DNA of 64,000 nt from Deinococcus sp. LM3 (GCF_002017875.1 NZ_MUFV01000001.1:806001-870000); one strand, 5' to 3'. Shown: positions 17,987 through 32,867, counted from the stretch's first letter. Numbers and translations are program-made. Notes: a model not told the origin generated them from the sequence alone.

Positions 17987-18005
17987 ACGGGGGGCGCGGG
18001 AAGGA

Positions 18006-18871
18006 TCAGCCCTTGACGGACCCGGCCAGCAGGCCGCGCACGAAGTAACGGCCCAGCAGGATGTACACCAGCAGGGTGGGCAGCGCCGCCAGGATCGCGC
18101 CGGCCATCGGCAGGTTCCAGCTGACGGCCTGCCCGCCCGCCAGTTGCGACAGGGCGTACGTGACCGGCTGGCTGGTGGTGTTCGTCAGGGTGGCGGCGAA
18201 CAGGAACTCGTTCCAGACCTGCGTGAACTGCCAGATGATCACGACCACGAAACCGGGGATGCTGATCGGGAAGATCACGAGGCGGTAGATGGCCCAGAAG
18301 CCCGCGCCGTCGATGGTGGCCGCCTCGACGAGCGCGTCGGGCACGTCGGCGTAGAAGTTGCGGAAGATCAGGGTCGTGATCGGAATGCCGTACACGACGT
18401 GCGCCAGGATCAGTCCCCAGATGCTGCCGTACAGGCCGAGTTCCTTGATGAACTGGAACAGCGGGATCAGCACCGCCTGGTACGGAATGAACATCCCGAA
18501 CAGCATCAGCGCGAACAGGGTGTTGGCGCCCCGGAACTTCCACTTGCTCAGGGCGTAGCCGTTCAGGCTGCCCAGCATGGCGCTCAGCAGCGTGGCGACC
18601 ACGGCCAGGAACAGGCTGTTGAGCATGTTCCCGCCGATCTTGCCCCACGCTTCACTGAAGCTCGCCCAGTTCAGCGCGGCCGGCCAGTGCCAGGTGGTGG
18701 CGAGGTTGATCGCGTCCGGGCTTTTCAGGGCGGTGGCGAACAGCAGGTACACCGGCACCAGGAAGAACAGCGCCGCGACGACCAGCAGCGCGTACATGAG
18801 GACCCGGCCCGGCTGGACGGGACGGCGGGGCGTGATGGGCGCGGCAGCGGCGGCCTTGGCGGGTGTGGCGG

Positions 18872-18875
<4 letters not shown>
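18006..18875 (-). CDS. ABC sugar transporter permease (MalG type)
   Basis: This 289-residue inner-membrane permease of the carbohydrate ABC family has six helices. The N-terminus is Ala/Pro-rich and cytosolic. The EAA loop that docks the ATPase reads DALVEAATIDGAGFWAIYR. The start is the ATG at 18873-18875, overlapping the stop of the upstream permease as ATGA. It is the last gene of ROK regulator - binding protein - MalF - MalG. No ATPase gene is in the operon, so a shared MsmK/UgpC-type ATPase from elsewhere is expected. The substrate cannot be fixed from sequence; a mono- or disaccharide is likely. Confidence 0.92.
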
Positions 18876-19996
<1,121 letters not shown>

Positions 19997-20018
19997 GGTG
20001 GGCCTCCTTTCACAGGAT

Positions 20019-20075
20019 GCGGTGCGCGGGAAGCGGCGCGCGGTTGTTCACCGCGTCCCGCGCTCCGCGCACCGC
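20019..20075 (-). promoter_or_regulatory. Intercistronic hairpin between binding protein and permease genes
   Basis: A perfect 11-bp stem pairs GCGGTGCGCGG (20019-20029) with CCGCGCACCGC (20065-20075). An inner CGCGG/CCGCG stem is also present. It sits in the 88-nt gap after the binding-protein stop. Such structures commonly stabilise the upstream mRNA or attenuate read-through, so that the binding protein is made in excess over the permeases. Confidence 0.6.
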
Positions 20076-20084
20076 TGACTTGCT

Positions 20085-21320
20085 TTACTTGCCGATGCCG
20101 GCGCGCACGGCCAGCTGCTGCGCGGCGGCGGCAGCGCCGGCGCTGTTGCGGCTGGACACGTACTGGTCGATCACGGCGCCGAAGGCGCTCATGAAGCTTT
20201 CGGGGGCGACGGCGCCGTGGACGAGGCTGCCGACGATCTTGTTGCTCTTCCAGTCGGCGGCGGCGCTCTTGCCGTAGGTGTTGTACTTGCTCAGGTCACT
20301 GTCGATGCGCGCGGCGATGGAGCCTTTCAGGGGGTTGAAGGCGTCCTGGCCGGCCTTGCTGCCCATCAGTTTCAGCCAGTTGATGGCCTCGGCGCGGTTC
20401 TTGGTGCCCTTGGGCAGGCCGAAGGAGTCGGCGAGCATCACGAAGGTCTTGGTGGTGCCGGGGGCGGCGGCCCAGCCGAAGCCGGTGTTCGGGGCGAGTT
20501 TCTTGGTGGTCGTGAAGTACCCGGCGGCCCAGTCGCCCATCACGTTGAAGGCGCTGGTGCCGTCGATGATGCGGTCACTGGCCTGCTGCCAGCTGAGGCC
20601 CGACGCGTCCTTGTTGGCGCAGTCCATGACCTTGCCGAAGGTGGTGAAGCCCGCGACGACCTTGGGGTCCGTGAACTTCAGCTTGCCGGCCCACAGGTTC
20701 TCCCAGTTGGCGGCGCCCAGCGTGCCGATCATGACGCTCTCCCAGAGGTGCTGCTGGGTCCAGTTCTCGCCGACGACCAGCGGCGCGGCCACGCCCTTGG
20801 CTTTCAGGGTGGTGCAGGTCTTGAGGAATTCGGGCCAGGTCTTGGGCACGGTGACGCCCCAGGCCTTCAGTTTGGCGGGGTTGTACCACATGACGTTGCT
20901 GCGGTGCACGTTCACGGGCACGCTCCAGGGCTTGCCGTTCGTGCTGATCAGCTTCAGCAGGTCCTTGGGGAAGGCCTTGTCCCAGCCCTCGCTCTTGAAC
21001 AGGCTGCTCAGGTCTTCCATGCGCCCGGCGACGACCCAGGTGCCGATGAGTTCCTGACCGGCGTGCGCCTGGAAGGAGTCGGGGGGCGTGCCGCCCAGCA
21101 TGCGGGTCTTCAGGACGGCCTTGGCGTTCGTGCCGGCGCCGCCGGAGACGGTGGCGTTGTCCACCGCGACCGTGGGGTACTTGGCCTTGTACAGCTTGAC
21201 CAGGGCTTCCAGGGCGGGACCCTCGTCACCGGACCACCAGGAGAAGATCTCGAGCTTGCCAGCGGCAGAGGCGCTGGTGGTGACGGCGAGGGCGGCGGCG
21301 ATCAGCAGTGCTTTTTTCAT
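20085..21320 (-). CDS. ABC sugar transporter substrate-binding protein
   Basis: This 411-residue secreted solute-binding protein belongs to the carbohydrate family (SBP type 1). The signal peptide is MKKALLIAAALAVTTSASAAG, with a cut after ASA. The mature part begins with KLEIFSWWSGDEGPALEALV. Trp-rich positions suitable for sugar stacking occur, including KPWSVPVNVHRSNVMWYN. The ATG at 21318-21320 has GGAGG seven bases upstream and overlaps the ROK gene stop (ATGA). The same frame is open far upstream, but only as a shadow of the ROK gene. It pairs with the two downstream permeases. Confidence 0.94.
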   Translation of the reverse strand: MKKALLIAAALAVTTSASAAGKLEIFSWWSGDEGPALEALVKLYKAKYPTVAVDNATVSGGAGTNAKAVLKTRMLGGTPPDSFQAHAGQELIGTWVVAGRMEDLSSLFKSEGWDKAFPKDLLKLISTNGKPWSVPVNVHRSNVMWYNPAKLKAWGVTVPKTWPEFLKTCTTLKAKGVAAPLVVGENWTQQHLWESVMIGTLGAANWENLWAGKLKFTDPKVVAGFTTFGKVMDCANKDASGLSWQQASDRIIDGTSAFNVMGDWAAGYFTTTKKLAPNTGFGWAAAPGTTKTFVMLADSFGLPKGTKNRAEAINWLKLMGSKAGQDAFNPLKGSIAARIDSDLSKYNTYGKSAAADWKSNKIVGSLVHGAVAPESFMSAFGAVIDQYVSSRNSAGAAAAAQQLAVRAGIGK

Positions 21321-22684
21321 GGTGTTCCTCCGTGAGAAACGGGACGGGTCGGGGGGTGGGTGGTGCGCTCGGCGGGGCGGGGTGGGGACGGGCCGGCCGG
21401 TGGGGCGCGGCTGGCGGAGGCCTCGCCGATGTCGCGGGTGTTCTGCGCCATGCGGGCGATGCCGTACAGGTGCGGCAGGCCGCGCGGGGTGAACAGCGAG
21501 TCGAGCATCATGGCGCCGGCCCCGCGCACGCCGGCGTCCACGCCAAGGGTGCCCAGGTCGATGCGGGCGCGGTCCACGTTGATGCGCATGGTGCGGCCCT
21601 GCGCGCTGGCGCGGATGGCGCCGAGCAGCACCTCGCCGGCCTGTGCGAGCCGCCCGCCGATCACCACGGCCTGCGGGTTGAACAGGTTCAGGGTGGTGCT
21701 GATGGCGACGCCCAGGTGGTGCCCGGCTTCCTCCCAGACGGCGCGGGCCAGCGGGTCGGTGTTCGCGTGCGCCAGCAGGCCTTCCAGGGTGATGGGTTCC
21801 GGCAGCTGGCTGGGCGCGCCGGCCGCCCGCCGGGAGCGGGCCAGCGCCACGAGCACCTGCGCGGCGGCGTAACTTTCGAGGCTGCCGGGGTTGCCGCTGC
21901 GGCCCACCGGTCCCTGCTCGTTGATGCTGATGTGACCGATCTCGCCGGCGCCGCCGCGCGCGCCCCGGTGCAGGCGGCCGCCGAGCAGCACGCCGGCCCC
22001 GATGCCGGTGGCGGCCTTGACGTAGATCAGGTCCTGCGTGCCCCGGTGCGCGCCGAAGCGGGCCTCGGCGAGGGCGCCCAGGTTGGCGTCGTTGTCGACG
22101 AGGACTTCGAGGTGCAGCAGGTTCTGCAGGGCCTCGCGGATGTTCTCGCCGTCCCAGCCGGGCATGTTGGGTGGCTGCACGACGCGGCCGGTGTCGTGGT
22201 CGACCGGTCCGGGCACGCCGATACCGACCAGGGCGACCTGCGCGCTCTGGATGCCGGCGGCGCGCATGGCCTGGGCGCTCAGGGCGCCGAGCAGGGTGTA
22301 GGTGGCCTGCGGGCCGCTGACGATGTCGTGCGGGACGGTCAGGCTGGAGAGAGTGTGGCAGTGCAGGTCCAGCACGTCCACGCGGGCGTGGCTGGCGCCC
22401 AGGTCGATGGCGAGCAGGGCGGCGGCGCGGGTGTTGAGGTTCAGCAGGGTCGCGCGCCGCCCCACGCCGCCGCTGCCGCGCGTCCCGACTTCCTGCACCA
22501 GTCCGACGCTGATCAGTTCCGTGACGATGGAGCTGATGGCGCTGCGCGACAGGCCCAGTTCGCGGGCGATGTCCACCCGTGCCAGGTCCCCGTTCCACAG
22601 CAGGTCCAGCAGCAGCAGCGTGTGCCGCGCGCGGATGGCCGCGAGGTCCAGGGTGTCCGTGGTGGGGTGTTCGGTGCGGATCAT
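21317..22684 (-). CDS. ROK family transcriptional regulator
   Basis: This 455-residue repressor-type protein has an N-terminal winged helix (ARVDIARELGLSRSAISSIVTELI) followed by a ROK sugar-kinase-like domain. Seen in order are LLAIDLGASHARVDVLDL, GIGVPGPVDHDTG, the catalytic-type DNDANLGALAEARFG and GGAGEIGHI. The ROK zinc motif (normally CxCGxxGCxE) is replaced by GRSGNPGSLES, so no zinc ligands remain. The tail of about 35 residues is Pro/Arg-rich. It is the first gene of the sugar ABC operon and overlaps the binding-protein gene by 4 nt. It therefore probably senses the transported sugar or its phosphate and controls its own operon through the palindromes at 22833-22883. Confidence 0.92.
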   Translation of the reverse strand: MIRTEHPTTDTLDLAAIRARHTLLLLDLLWNGDLARVDIARELGLSRSAISSIVTELISVGLVQEVGTRGSGGVGRRATLLNLNTRAAALLAIDLGASHARVDVLDLHCHTLSSLTVPHDIVSGPQATYTLLGALSAQAMRAAGIQSAQVALVGIGVPGPVDHDTGRVVQPPNMPGWDGENIREALQNLLHLEVLVDNDANLGALAEARFGAHRGTQDLIYVKAATGIGAGVLLGGRLHRGARGGAGEIGHISINEQGPVGRSGNPGSLESYAAAQVLVALARSRRAAGAPSQLPEPITLEGLLAHANTDPLARAVWEEAGHHLGVAISTTLNLFNPQAVVIGGRLAQAGEVLLGAIRASAQGRTMRINVDRARIDLGTLGVDAGVRGAGAMMLDSLFTPRGLPHLYGIARMAQNTRDIGEASASRAPPAGPSPPRPAERTTHPPTRPVSHGGTP

Positions 22685-22832
22685 GCGGGGGAACCTCGGG
22701 GCGCAGCAGAGGGGAATGCGGCGTCTGCACGGAAATCAGAACGCGACGGAGCGTGGCGGGTGGGCCGTCGGTCACGGCTGCCCTGCTCACCTGAGATGAA
22801 TCTTGTGTGAAGTCATCTTGCGCGTTGCGTAT

Positions 22833-22849
22833 TTTGTTTGTCAAACAAA
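22833..22849. promoter_or_regulatory. Palindromic operator, likely ROK binding site
   Basis: This is a perfect inverted repeat, TTTGTTTG-T-CAAACAAA. It overlaps the -35 TTGACA of the minus-strand promoter. The AT-rich TTTGTTT/AAACAAA form resembles operators of XylR/NagC-type ROK regulators, so repression by the adjacent ROK protein is a natural reading. Confidence 0.65.
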
Positions 22850-22859
22850 CGAATTAACT

Positions 22860-22883
22860 AAACCGGTTTCATTTGTCTAGACA
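22860..22883. promoter_or_regulatory. Two further palindromes upstream of the ROK promoter
   Basis: AAACCGGTTT (22860-22869) and TGTCTAGACA (22874-22883) are perfect 10-bp palindromes. Their centres are 14 bp apart, and they lie directly upstream of the main operator. They may be additional sites for the ROK protein or for a second regulator. Confidence 0.5.
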
Positions 22884-22943
22884 GATTTAATCCGAGCCCT
22901 CTGTACCCGGCCCGCCGCCCTCCCCCGCCAGCCGACAGAAGAA

Positions 22944-22974
22944 ACCGGCCGCCTCCACATGGGAAGCGACCGGT
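22944..22974 (-). terminator. lysS intrinsic terminator
   Basis: On the minus strand, ACCGGTCGC pairs with GCGGCCGGT (one G-U pair), followed by TTTCTTCT. It starts 23 nt after the lysS stop codon. This is the classic intrinsic form and the best terminator in the window. Confidence 0.85.
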
Positions 22975-22997
22975 CAGAGCAGCTGGTCAGCCGCGTC

Positions 22998-24557
<1,560 letters not shown>

Positions 24558-24564
24558 AACGGCC

Positions 24565-24570
24565 AGTATA
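24565..24570 (-). promoter_or_regulatory. lysS -10 box (leaderless)
   Basis: Read on the minus strand this is TATACT, 7 nt before the ATG. It places transcription initiation at or next to the start codon. Confidence 0.65.
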
Positions 24571-24711
24571 GGCCGCACCCACCAGCCCGGACGGGACCGA
24601 CGTCCAGCCACACCCCTCCCCGCCAGCCGGGACAGCCTCCGGCTGAACGGCAGGTGGGGCGCAGGCCACCGCCCACGCCCCACCCGTCACCCGCCCACGC
24701 CGGGGCAGGTC

Positions 24712-24844
24712 ATACGGACTCCGATTGAACGGCTTACAAGGCCGTTCAATCCGAGCGGATGCGAGTAGGAGAGAAACGGGTTCCGGACGTGGAGCTGGCA
24801 CTCCGGTGAAGTTCCGGATTGTCAGCGAAACAAACGGAACCCGA

Positions 24845-24845
<1 letters not shown>
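24712..24845 (-). repeat. Interspersed structured repeat, copy 3 (134 bp)
   Basis: This copy has reverse orientation. The left end is ATACGGACTCCG, followed by hairpin II as GATTGAACGGC...GCCGTTCAATC. The far end is degenerate (CGGAACCCGAT). Its last base is the first base of the greA stop codon read on the minus strand (24845-24847). It is the only copy not between convergent genes: it separates greA from lysS, both on the minus strand. Confidence 0.9.
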
Positions 24846-25333
<488 letters not shown>

Positions 25334-25394
25334 TCTAGGCCTCCGTTGCGCCGCCGGGTACTCCGGCGAGGACTCATGAACTGAAGTCGGTTGC

Positions 25395-25416
25395 TCCCCT
25401 GGGGGAAAGCAGGGGA
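25395..25416 (-). promoter_or_regulatory. Hairpin in the greA leader
   Basis: A perfect 7-bp stem TCCCCTG/CAGGGGA with an 8-nt loop lies about 60 nt upstream of the greA start on the transcribed strand. It could be a leader structure or the terminator of the upstream MFS gene, which ends at 25481. Confidence 0.4.
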
Positions 25417-25480
25417 CGCGGGTTGGGTGAGAATCAGCGCGCATTCTGCCACACGCCCCCACCCCTGACAATGCGCCCTG

Positions 25481-26671
25481 CTAGGGCATGGCCGCCCCCC
25501 CCGCCCCCGCGCGGGCCTGCCGGGCCGCCAGCACGGTGAAAAGCGCCAGCAGGGCGGCCAGAACACCCAGGAATACCGGGATGGCCGGCGCGCCCCAGCG
25601 GGCGAACAGCACGCCCAGCAGCGCCGGGGCGACCACGCCGCCCAGCGACCCGGCCACCAGCAGGAACGGCACCAGCCGCGCCGACAGGGTGCGGGTCAGC
25701 CACGCCAGGGTGGTCCCGAACACCGGCGCGAGCGCCAGCCCCGCCAGCACGAACGCCGCGCCAGCCAGTCCCGGCACCGACGCCGCCAGCGCGCACAGCA
25801 GCAGCCCGGCCGCGCTGCCCAGCACGACCCGCTCGGGGCGCAGCCGCGCGGCGAACACGCCGGTCAGGATCCGGCCGACCGTCAGGGCCGCCCAGAACGC
25901 ACTCAGGATCAGCGCGGCGTCCGCCACGCGCAGTTCGGTCAGGTACCGCACGGTCCACGCGCCGTACCCGGCTTCCAGGCCCACGTAACTGGCGATCAAT
26001 GCCGCGAACAGCGCGAACTGCACGCCGGGCCGCGCCGGAGCGCCGTCCGGGGGGGCCGGGGCGATGTCCGGCACGCCCCACACGCGGCCCACCACGAACG
26101 TCACGGCGCACAGGGCCGCCACCACCAGGAACGGCCCGCCGGGGATGCCGGTCGCCACGCCGGCCCCCGCGCCCGTCAGGCCCGCGACCAGCAGCGGCGA
26201 CACCATGCTGCCCACCCCGAACACGGCGTTCACGAGATTCACGGCCCGCGCGCCCACGCTGGCGTACGCGGCGTTCAGGCAGGCGCTGACCCCGCCCAGG
26301 CCCAGGCCACCCACGAAGGCCGCCGCGACCGCCAGCGCCCAGGTGGGCGCGAACACCACGCCCAGCATGCCGGCCGCCAGGACCAGCAGACTGAACGACA
26401 TGCCGGCCCGGACGCTCAGGCGCCGCAGCAGCAGGCCCACCAGCGGCGGCGCGATGGCCGACCCCAGGAAGTGCGCGCTGGCGATCACGCCCACACCCGC
26501 CGTGCTGACCCCGTACCGCGCCTGGAACAGCGGGAAGCTGGGGCCGTACATCGCCTGGATCAGGCCCAGCGTGAAGAACGCGGCGGTGCCGGTCGCCAGC
26601 AGGGACAGCGGCATCCGCCCCCCGGCGGCAGTGGGGGACGGATGGGCGGGCAGCTTCCCGGAACGACTCAC
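25481..26671 (-). CDS. MFS transporter
   Basis: This 396-residue protein has 12 predicted membrane helices. The MFS loop 2-3 signature is degenerate (GLLLRRLSVRAGM). The helix 5 glycine-rich stretch AFVGGLGLGGVSACLNAAY suggests a drug or sugar efflux type similar to FucP/YfkF-like families. The substrate is unknown. The start is a GTG at 26669-26671 with a TAGCGT box 6 nt upstream, consistent with a leaderless transcript. A second possible start is the in-frame ATG of MPLSLLATG, just before TM1. It lies upstream of greA on the same strand. Confidence 0.85.
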   Translation of the reverse strand: MSRSGKLPAHPSPTAAGGRMPLSLLATGTAAFFTLGLIQAMYGPSFPLFQARYGVSTAGVGVIASAHFLGSAIAPPLVGLLLRRLSVRAGMSFSLLVLAAGMLGVVFAPTWALAVAAAFVGGLGLGGVSACLNAAYASVGARAVNLVNAVFGVGSMVSPLLVAGLTGAGAGVATGIPGGPFLVVAALCAVTFVVGRVWGVPDIAPAPPDGAPARPGVQFALFAALIASYVGLEAGYGAWTVRYLTELRVADAALILSAFWAALTVGRILTGVFAARLRPERVVLGSAAGLLLCALAASVPGLAGAAFVLAGLALAPVFGTTLAWLTRTLSARLVPFLLVAGSLGGVVAPALLGVLFARWGAPAIPVFLGVLAALLALFTVLAARQARAGAGGAAMP

Positions 26672-26677
26672 GCGGGG

Positions 26678-26683
26678 ACGCTA
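26678..26683 (-). promoter_or_regulatory. -10 box of the MFS gene (leaderless)
   Basis: Read on the minus strand this is TAGCGT, 6 nt before the GTG start. Confidence 0.5.
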
Positions 26684-26770
26684 TCACCCGCGCTGCCCGG
26701 CCGGACCCGTCCTGTCCAGGGGCTGGCCTTAATGTTCAGACCCGGTGCAGGAAATCAGCGGTGCAGGGGG

Positions 26771-27787
26771 TCAGCGGGGCAGCGCGACGAGCGCGAAGCG
26801 CCACTTGTTCGCGGTGGCGTTCGTTTCGTACCACTCGTAGCCGACGCTGCCACCCATCAGGGCGGGCAGGCCGTCGATGCGGAAGGCGACGTCCGCGTCG
26901 GCCGTGGCGGACTTGCCCAGCCAGTCGCGGGTGGCGCGGACCCGCACGGCCCCCAGCCCGAAGCCCTCGGCGGGCGGCAGTCGGTACGTGAGGCTGGCGT
27001 TGCTGGACTGCGCCCGGCCGAAGCCGAAGTCCCCGATGGCCGTCTGGCCGACTGCGAAGCGCTCGAAGTGCGAGGCGTCCAGGTTCAGGCCGGCGGCCAG
27101 CGGCACGCCGATGACGGCCGTCACGTCCGCGCTGCCCTGCGCCTTGCCCTGCGTGGGGAAGGCGTACATGCGGACCGTGGAGTACAGGCCGGTGTTCACC
27201 TTGCCGTAGGCCCGGCTGTACCCGCCGCTGACTTCCGTCTGTGTGTACGCGGCGGTCACGTCGCCCTGCTGCGCCACCCCGACGTTGTTCAGGAAGCGCA
27301 CGCGGCCCTCCCAGACCTGCGTGGCGTACCCGACCGTGGCGTGCGAGTGGGACGCGCCGCCCTGCACCAGCGCGCTCCACTGCAGGCCGCTGCCGGGCGC
27401 GCTGGTCAGTTCGGCCTTGGGTACGTTGTAGAAGCGGCCCAGCGCGGCGCTCAGGCTGCCGAACTGCGCGGTCAGGCCGTAATCCCAGTAGGTGGGGGCT
27501 TTCAGCAGCGTGAAGCGCACGTCACGGTCCAGCGGGAGCGGCAGGTAGCGCACGCCGAACCCGTCGGTGGTGGACGCCACGAACTGCGCGCTGCCGAAGC
27601 GGTTCAGGTAATCGGAGGGCAGCTTGAAGCCGGTGCTGGTCGGCGCGGCAGGGGTGGCCGTCTGCGCCGAGGCGACGGCGCCCGGCAGGCTGCCCAGCGT
27701 CAGCGCGAGCATCAGGGAACGGAGGGCGGAAGCTTCAGGAAGGAAACGCACCCGCCCATCCTGGGGCCTGAGCCTGAGTTCAGTCAA
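26771..27787 (-). CDS. Secreted or outer-membrane beta-rich protein of unknown function
   Basis: I do not recognise a named family. A hydrophobic signal segment (SLMLALTLGSLPGAVASAQT) is followed by a mature part of about 290 residues. This is rich in alternating polar/aromatic strands, for example ATVGYATQVWEGRVRFLNNV, SGGYSRAYGKVNTGLYSTV and GSVGYEWYETNATANKWRFALVALPR. The aromatic C-terminal strand and strand pattern suggest a small beta-barrel or beta-sandwich at the cell envelope. The start is uncertain: TTG at 27785-27787, or GTG at 27749-27751, which gives a more typical signal peptide length. It follows mutS2 by 35 nt on the same strand. Confidence 0.75.
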   Translation of the reverse strand: MTELRLRPQDGRVRFLPEASALRSLMLALTLGSLPGAVASAQTATPAAPTSTGFKLPSDYLNRFGSAQFVASTTDGFGVRYLPLPLDRDVRFTLLKAPTYWDYGLTAQFGSLSAALGRFYNVPKAELTSAPGSGLQWSALVQGGASHSHATVGYATQVWEGRVRFLNNVGVAQQGDVTAAYTQTEVSGGYSRAYGKVNTGLYSTVRMYAFPTQGKAQGSADVTAVIGVPLAAGLNLDASHFERFAVGQTAIGDFGFGRAQSSNASLTYRLPPAEGFGLGAVRVRATRDWLGKSATADADVAFRIDGLPALMGGSVGYEWYETNATANKWRFALVALPR

Positions 27788-27822
27788 AGTCTGACCTCAT
27801 GAGGCGGCGGGTCAGGTCAGGG

Positions 27823-30126
<2,304 letters not shown>

Positions 30127-30135
30127 CTCACAGGG

Positions 30136-30141
30136 AGCATA
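30136..30141 (-). promoter_or_regulatory. mutS2 -10 box
   Basis: Read on the minus strand this is TATGCT, 9 nt before the mutS2 ATG. It is consistent with a near-leaderless transcript. Confidence 0.45.
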
Positions 30142-30253
30142 CCGGCCCCGCCCCCCCAACACCGTGCGCCGAGTGGCTTAGAAAGCCTTATCTCAATTCA
30201 GGCCAGCCCACCATTCAGGCCAGCACGCCGTTCAGGTCAGACCCGCCGCGCGT

Positions 30254-30259
30254 TACCCT
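30254..30259 (+). promoter_or_regulatory. -10 box of the DIP1984-family gene (leaderless)
   Basis: TACCCT lies 6 nt before the ATG at 30266. No Shine-Dalgarno is present. Confidence 0.55.
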
Positions 30260-30265
30260 GCACGC

Positions 30266-30724
30266 ATGAAACTCGCCGAGGCCCTGATCGAACGCGCCGA
30301 CCTGCAAAAACGCGCCGCGCAACTGGAAGAACGCCTCGTGAAGAACCTGCTGGTGCAGGAAGGCGAGGCGCCCGCCGAGGACCCGCAGGCCCTGCTGCGC
30401 GAGTTCGCGGAGGTCGCCGCGCGGCTGGAGGCCCTGCTGCCCCGCATTCACCGCGCGAACCTGCGCGCCACCCTCCCGGATGGCCGGACCCTGACGGACG
30501 CCCTGACCCGCCGCGACCTGCTGGACCTGCGCCTGCGGGTGCTGCGCCGCGCCGCCGCGACCGCCAGCGACCGCCCCACCCGCTACAGCAACAGCGAGGT
30601 GCGGATCCTGTCCGCCATTCCCACCCGCGAGTTGCAGGTGCAGGTGGACGCCCTGGCGAAGGAACGCCGGGAACTGGACACGCAGCTGCAACAGGCGAAC
30701 TGGTTGACGGACCTGCCCGAGTAA
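30266..30724 (+). CDS. DIP1984 family protein
   Basis: This 152-residue helical cytosolic protein matches the DIP1984 family along its whole length. Features are MKLAEALIERADLQKR, the EGEAPAEDPQALL segment, LTDALTRRDLLDLRLRVLR, RYSNSEVRILSAI, and the closing ELDTQLQQANWLTDL. The function is unknown; members are alpha-helical and probably self-associate. It is divergent from mutS2 and likely expressed from a leaderless mRNA (TACCCT 6 nt upstream). No partner gene is apparent. A non-coding stretch of about 380 nt follows. Confidence 0.85.
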   Translation: MKLAEALIERADLQKRAAQLEERLVKNLLVQEGEAPAEDPQALLREFAEVAARLEALLPRIHRANLRATLPDGRTLTDALTRRDLLDLRLRVLRRAAATASDRPTRYSNSEVRILSAIPTRELQVQVDALAKERRELDTQLQQANWLTDLPE

Positions 30725-31103
30725 GCCCACACTGCCGGTCGGGAGCGTCCGCGCGGGCGGAGACCTACCTCGCAGCGGGGAAAAGGCTGCACCCCTGAAG
30801 ACGCCGGGGCGGCGTCGCCGGACCGACCGGCCCCACCGGGCACGCCCAGCACACGGCACCCCTCACCCGGCACCGCGCACCCCTCACTCCCACGGCCTCG
30901 ACGACGGGCGCTCCCTCCAGCTTCACAGACTTCCAGTTTCACAGCCCCCCACCAGCCTCCGCACGCCGGAGCGGCGGGGGGTTTCCGCTGACGGCCCGCG
31001 CAGACAGCTCGTGCGGCAGGTGCGGTCCCGCCCGCCGGGCCTGCCACGTACCATCAGGGAGTCCACCCACCACATCCGCTCCAGCATCCCCGGAGGTCCC
31101 ACC
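30725..31103. other. Non-coding intergenic stretch
   Basis: This stretch of 379 nt has no convincing gene. It holds GCACCCCTCAC repeated at about 30857-30888. A long imperfect hairpin lies at 30945-30981. A TACCAT (-10-like) occurs near 31048, about 55 nt before the next gene. The Shine-Dalgarno GGAGGT of that gene is at the end. Confidence 0.5.
30945..30981 (+). terminator. Possible terminator after the DIP1984-family gene
   Basis: CCCCCC (30945-30950) pairs with GGGGGG (30976-30981) around an inner CTCCG/CGGAG stem, followed by TTTCC. It lies 220 nt after the stop codon, so the link to that gene is loose. Confidence 0.4.
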
Positions 31104-31550
31104 ATGACGACGGCGCCCAGAGCCATCCGCATCCGCCTGCCCCGCCCACTCGGGGCGCTGCTGACCCGGCTGGTCGCCGCCCGCACCATTCAGCCGGGCG
31201 CGGTCGTGCCGCCACCCGCCGCGCTGAACGTCACGCGGCGCACGCTGCTGTCCTTCAAGACCGAGGCGTGCGTGGCGTGCGACACGCTGGACGTGTTTCT
31301 GGGGCAGCTGGCACACGCGCATGGGCTGGACCTGCGCGTGATCGACGCGCGGCGCGGCGACCTGCCCCCCCACGCCTACGGGGACGCGCTGCACCTCGAC
31401 ACGGACGGCAGCCTGCGCCGCCCGTACCGCGTGCAGGTCTACCCCACCCTGGTCCTGACCGGGCCGGACGGGCGGATCGAGGCGGTCGTGACCGACGTCC
31501 CCGAACAGGACGCGCAGGCCAGCGTCACCCGGCGGCTGGGCCTGGGCTGA
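31104..31550 (+). CDS. Thioredoxin-fold protein with CVAC motif
   Basis: This 148-residue protein has a thioredoxin-like core with a CxxC redox motif (TEACVACDTLDVFL, about residues 51-64) and a cis-proline site (VYPTLVLTGPDG). The first 45 residues are basic and variable (APRAIRIRLPRPLG) and do not form a clear signal peptide. It could reduce disulfides or act as a small glutaredoxin-like protein; the partner is unknown. The ATG has GGAGGT 7 nt upstream, in contrast to many leaderless neighbours. It converges on rarA with only 9 nt between stop codons. Confidence 0.8.
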   Translation: MTTAPRAIRIRLPRPLGALLTRLVAARTIQPGAVVPPPAALNVTRRTLLSFKTEACVACDTLDVFLGQLAHAHGLDLRVIDARRGDLPPHAYGDALHLDTDGSLRRPYRVQVYPTLVLTGPDGRIEAVVTDVPEQDAQASVTRRLGLG

Positions 31551-31559
31551 CAGCGGTCT

Positions 31560-32861
<1,302 letters not shown>

Positions 32862-32867
32862 ACGTGC

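Larger units (their letters stand above)
22685..22943 (-). promoter_or_regulatory. Control region of the ROK-ABC operon
   Basis: This non-coding stretch between lysS and the ROK gene includes the most AT-rich bases of the window (about 22801-22892). On the minus strand a perfect -35 TTGACA (22839-22844) is embedded in the first palindrome. A weak CAAGAT at 22815-22820 sits 18 nt further on. No other gene is seen. The leader to the ROK start would be about 120 nt. Confidence 0.6.

Noticed and set aside
20085..22844. 919-aa minus-strand frame joining the binding protein to upstream sequence
   Set aside because: The upstream 500 residues are an out-of-frame shadow of the ROK gene; the signal peptide and GGAGG fix the real start at 21320.
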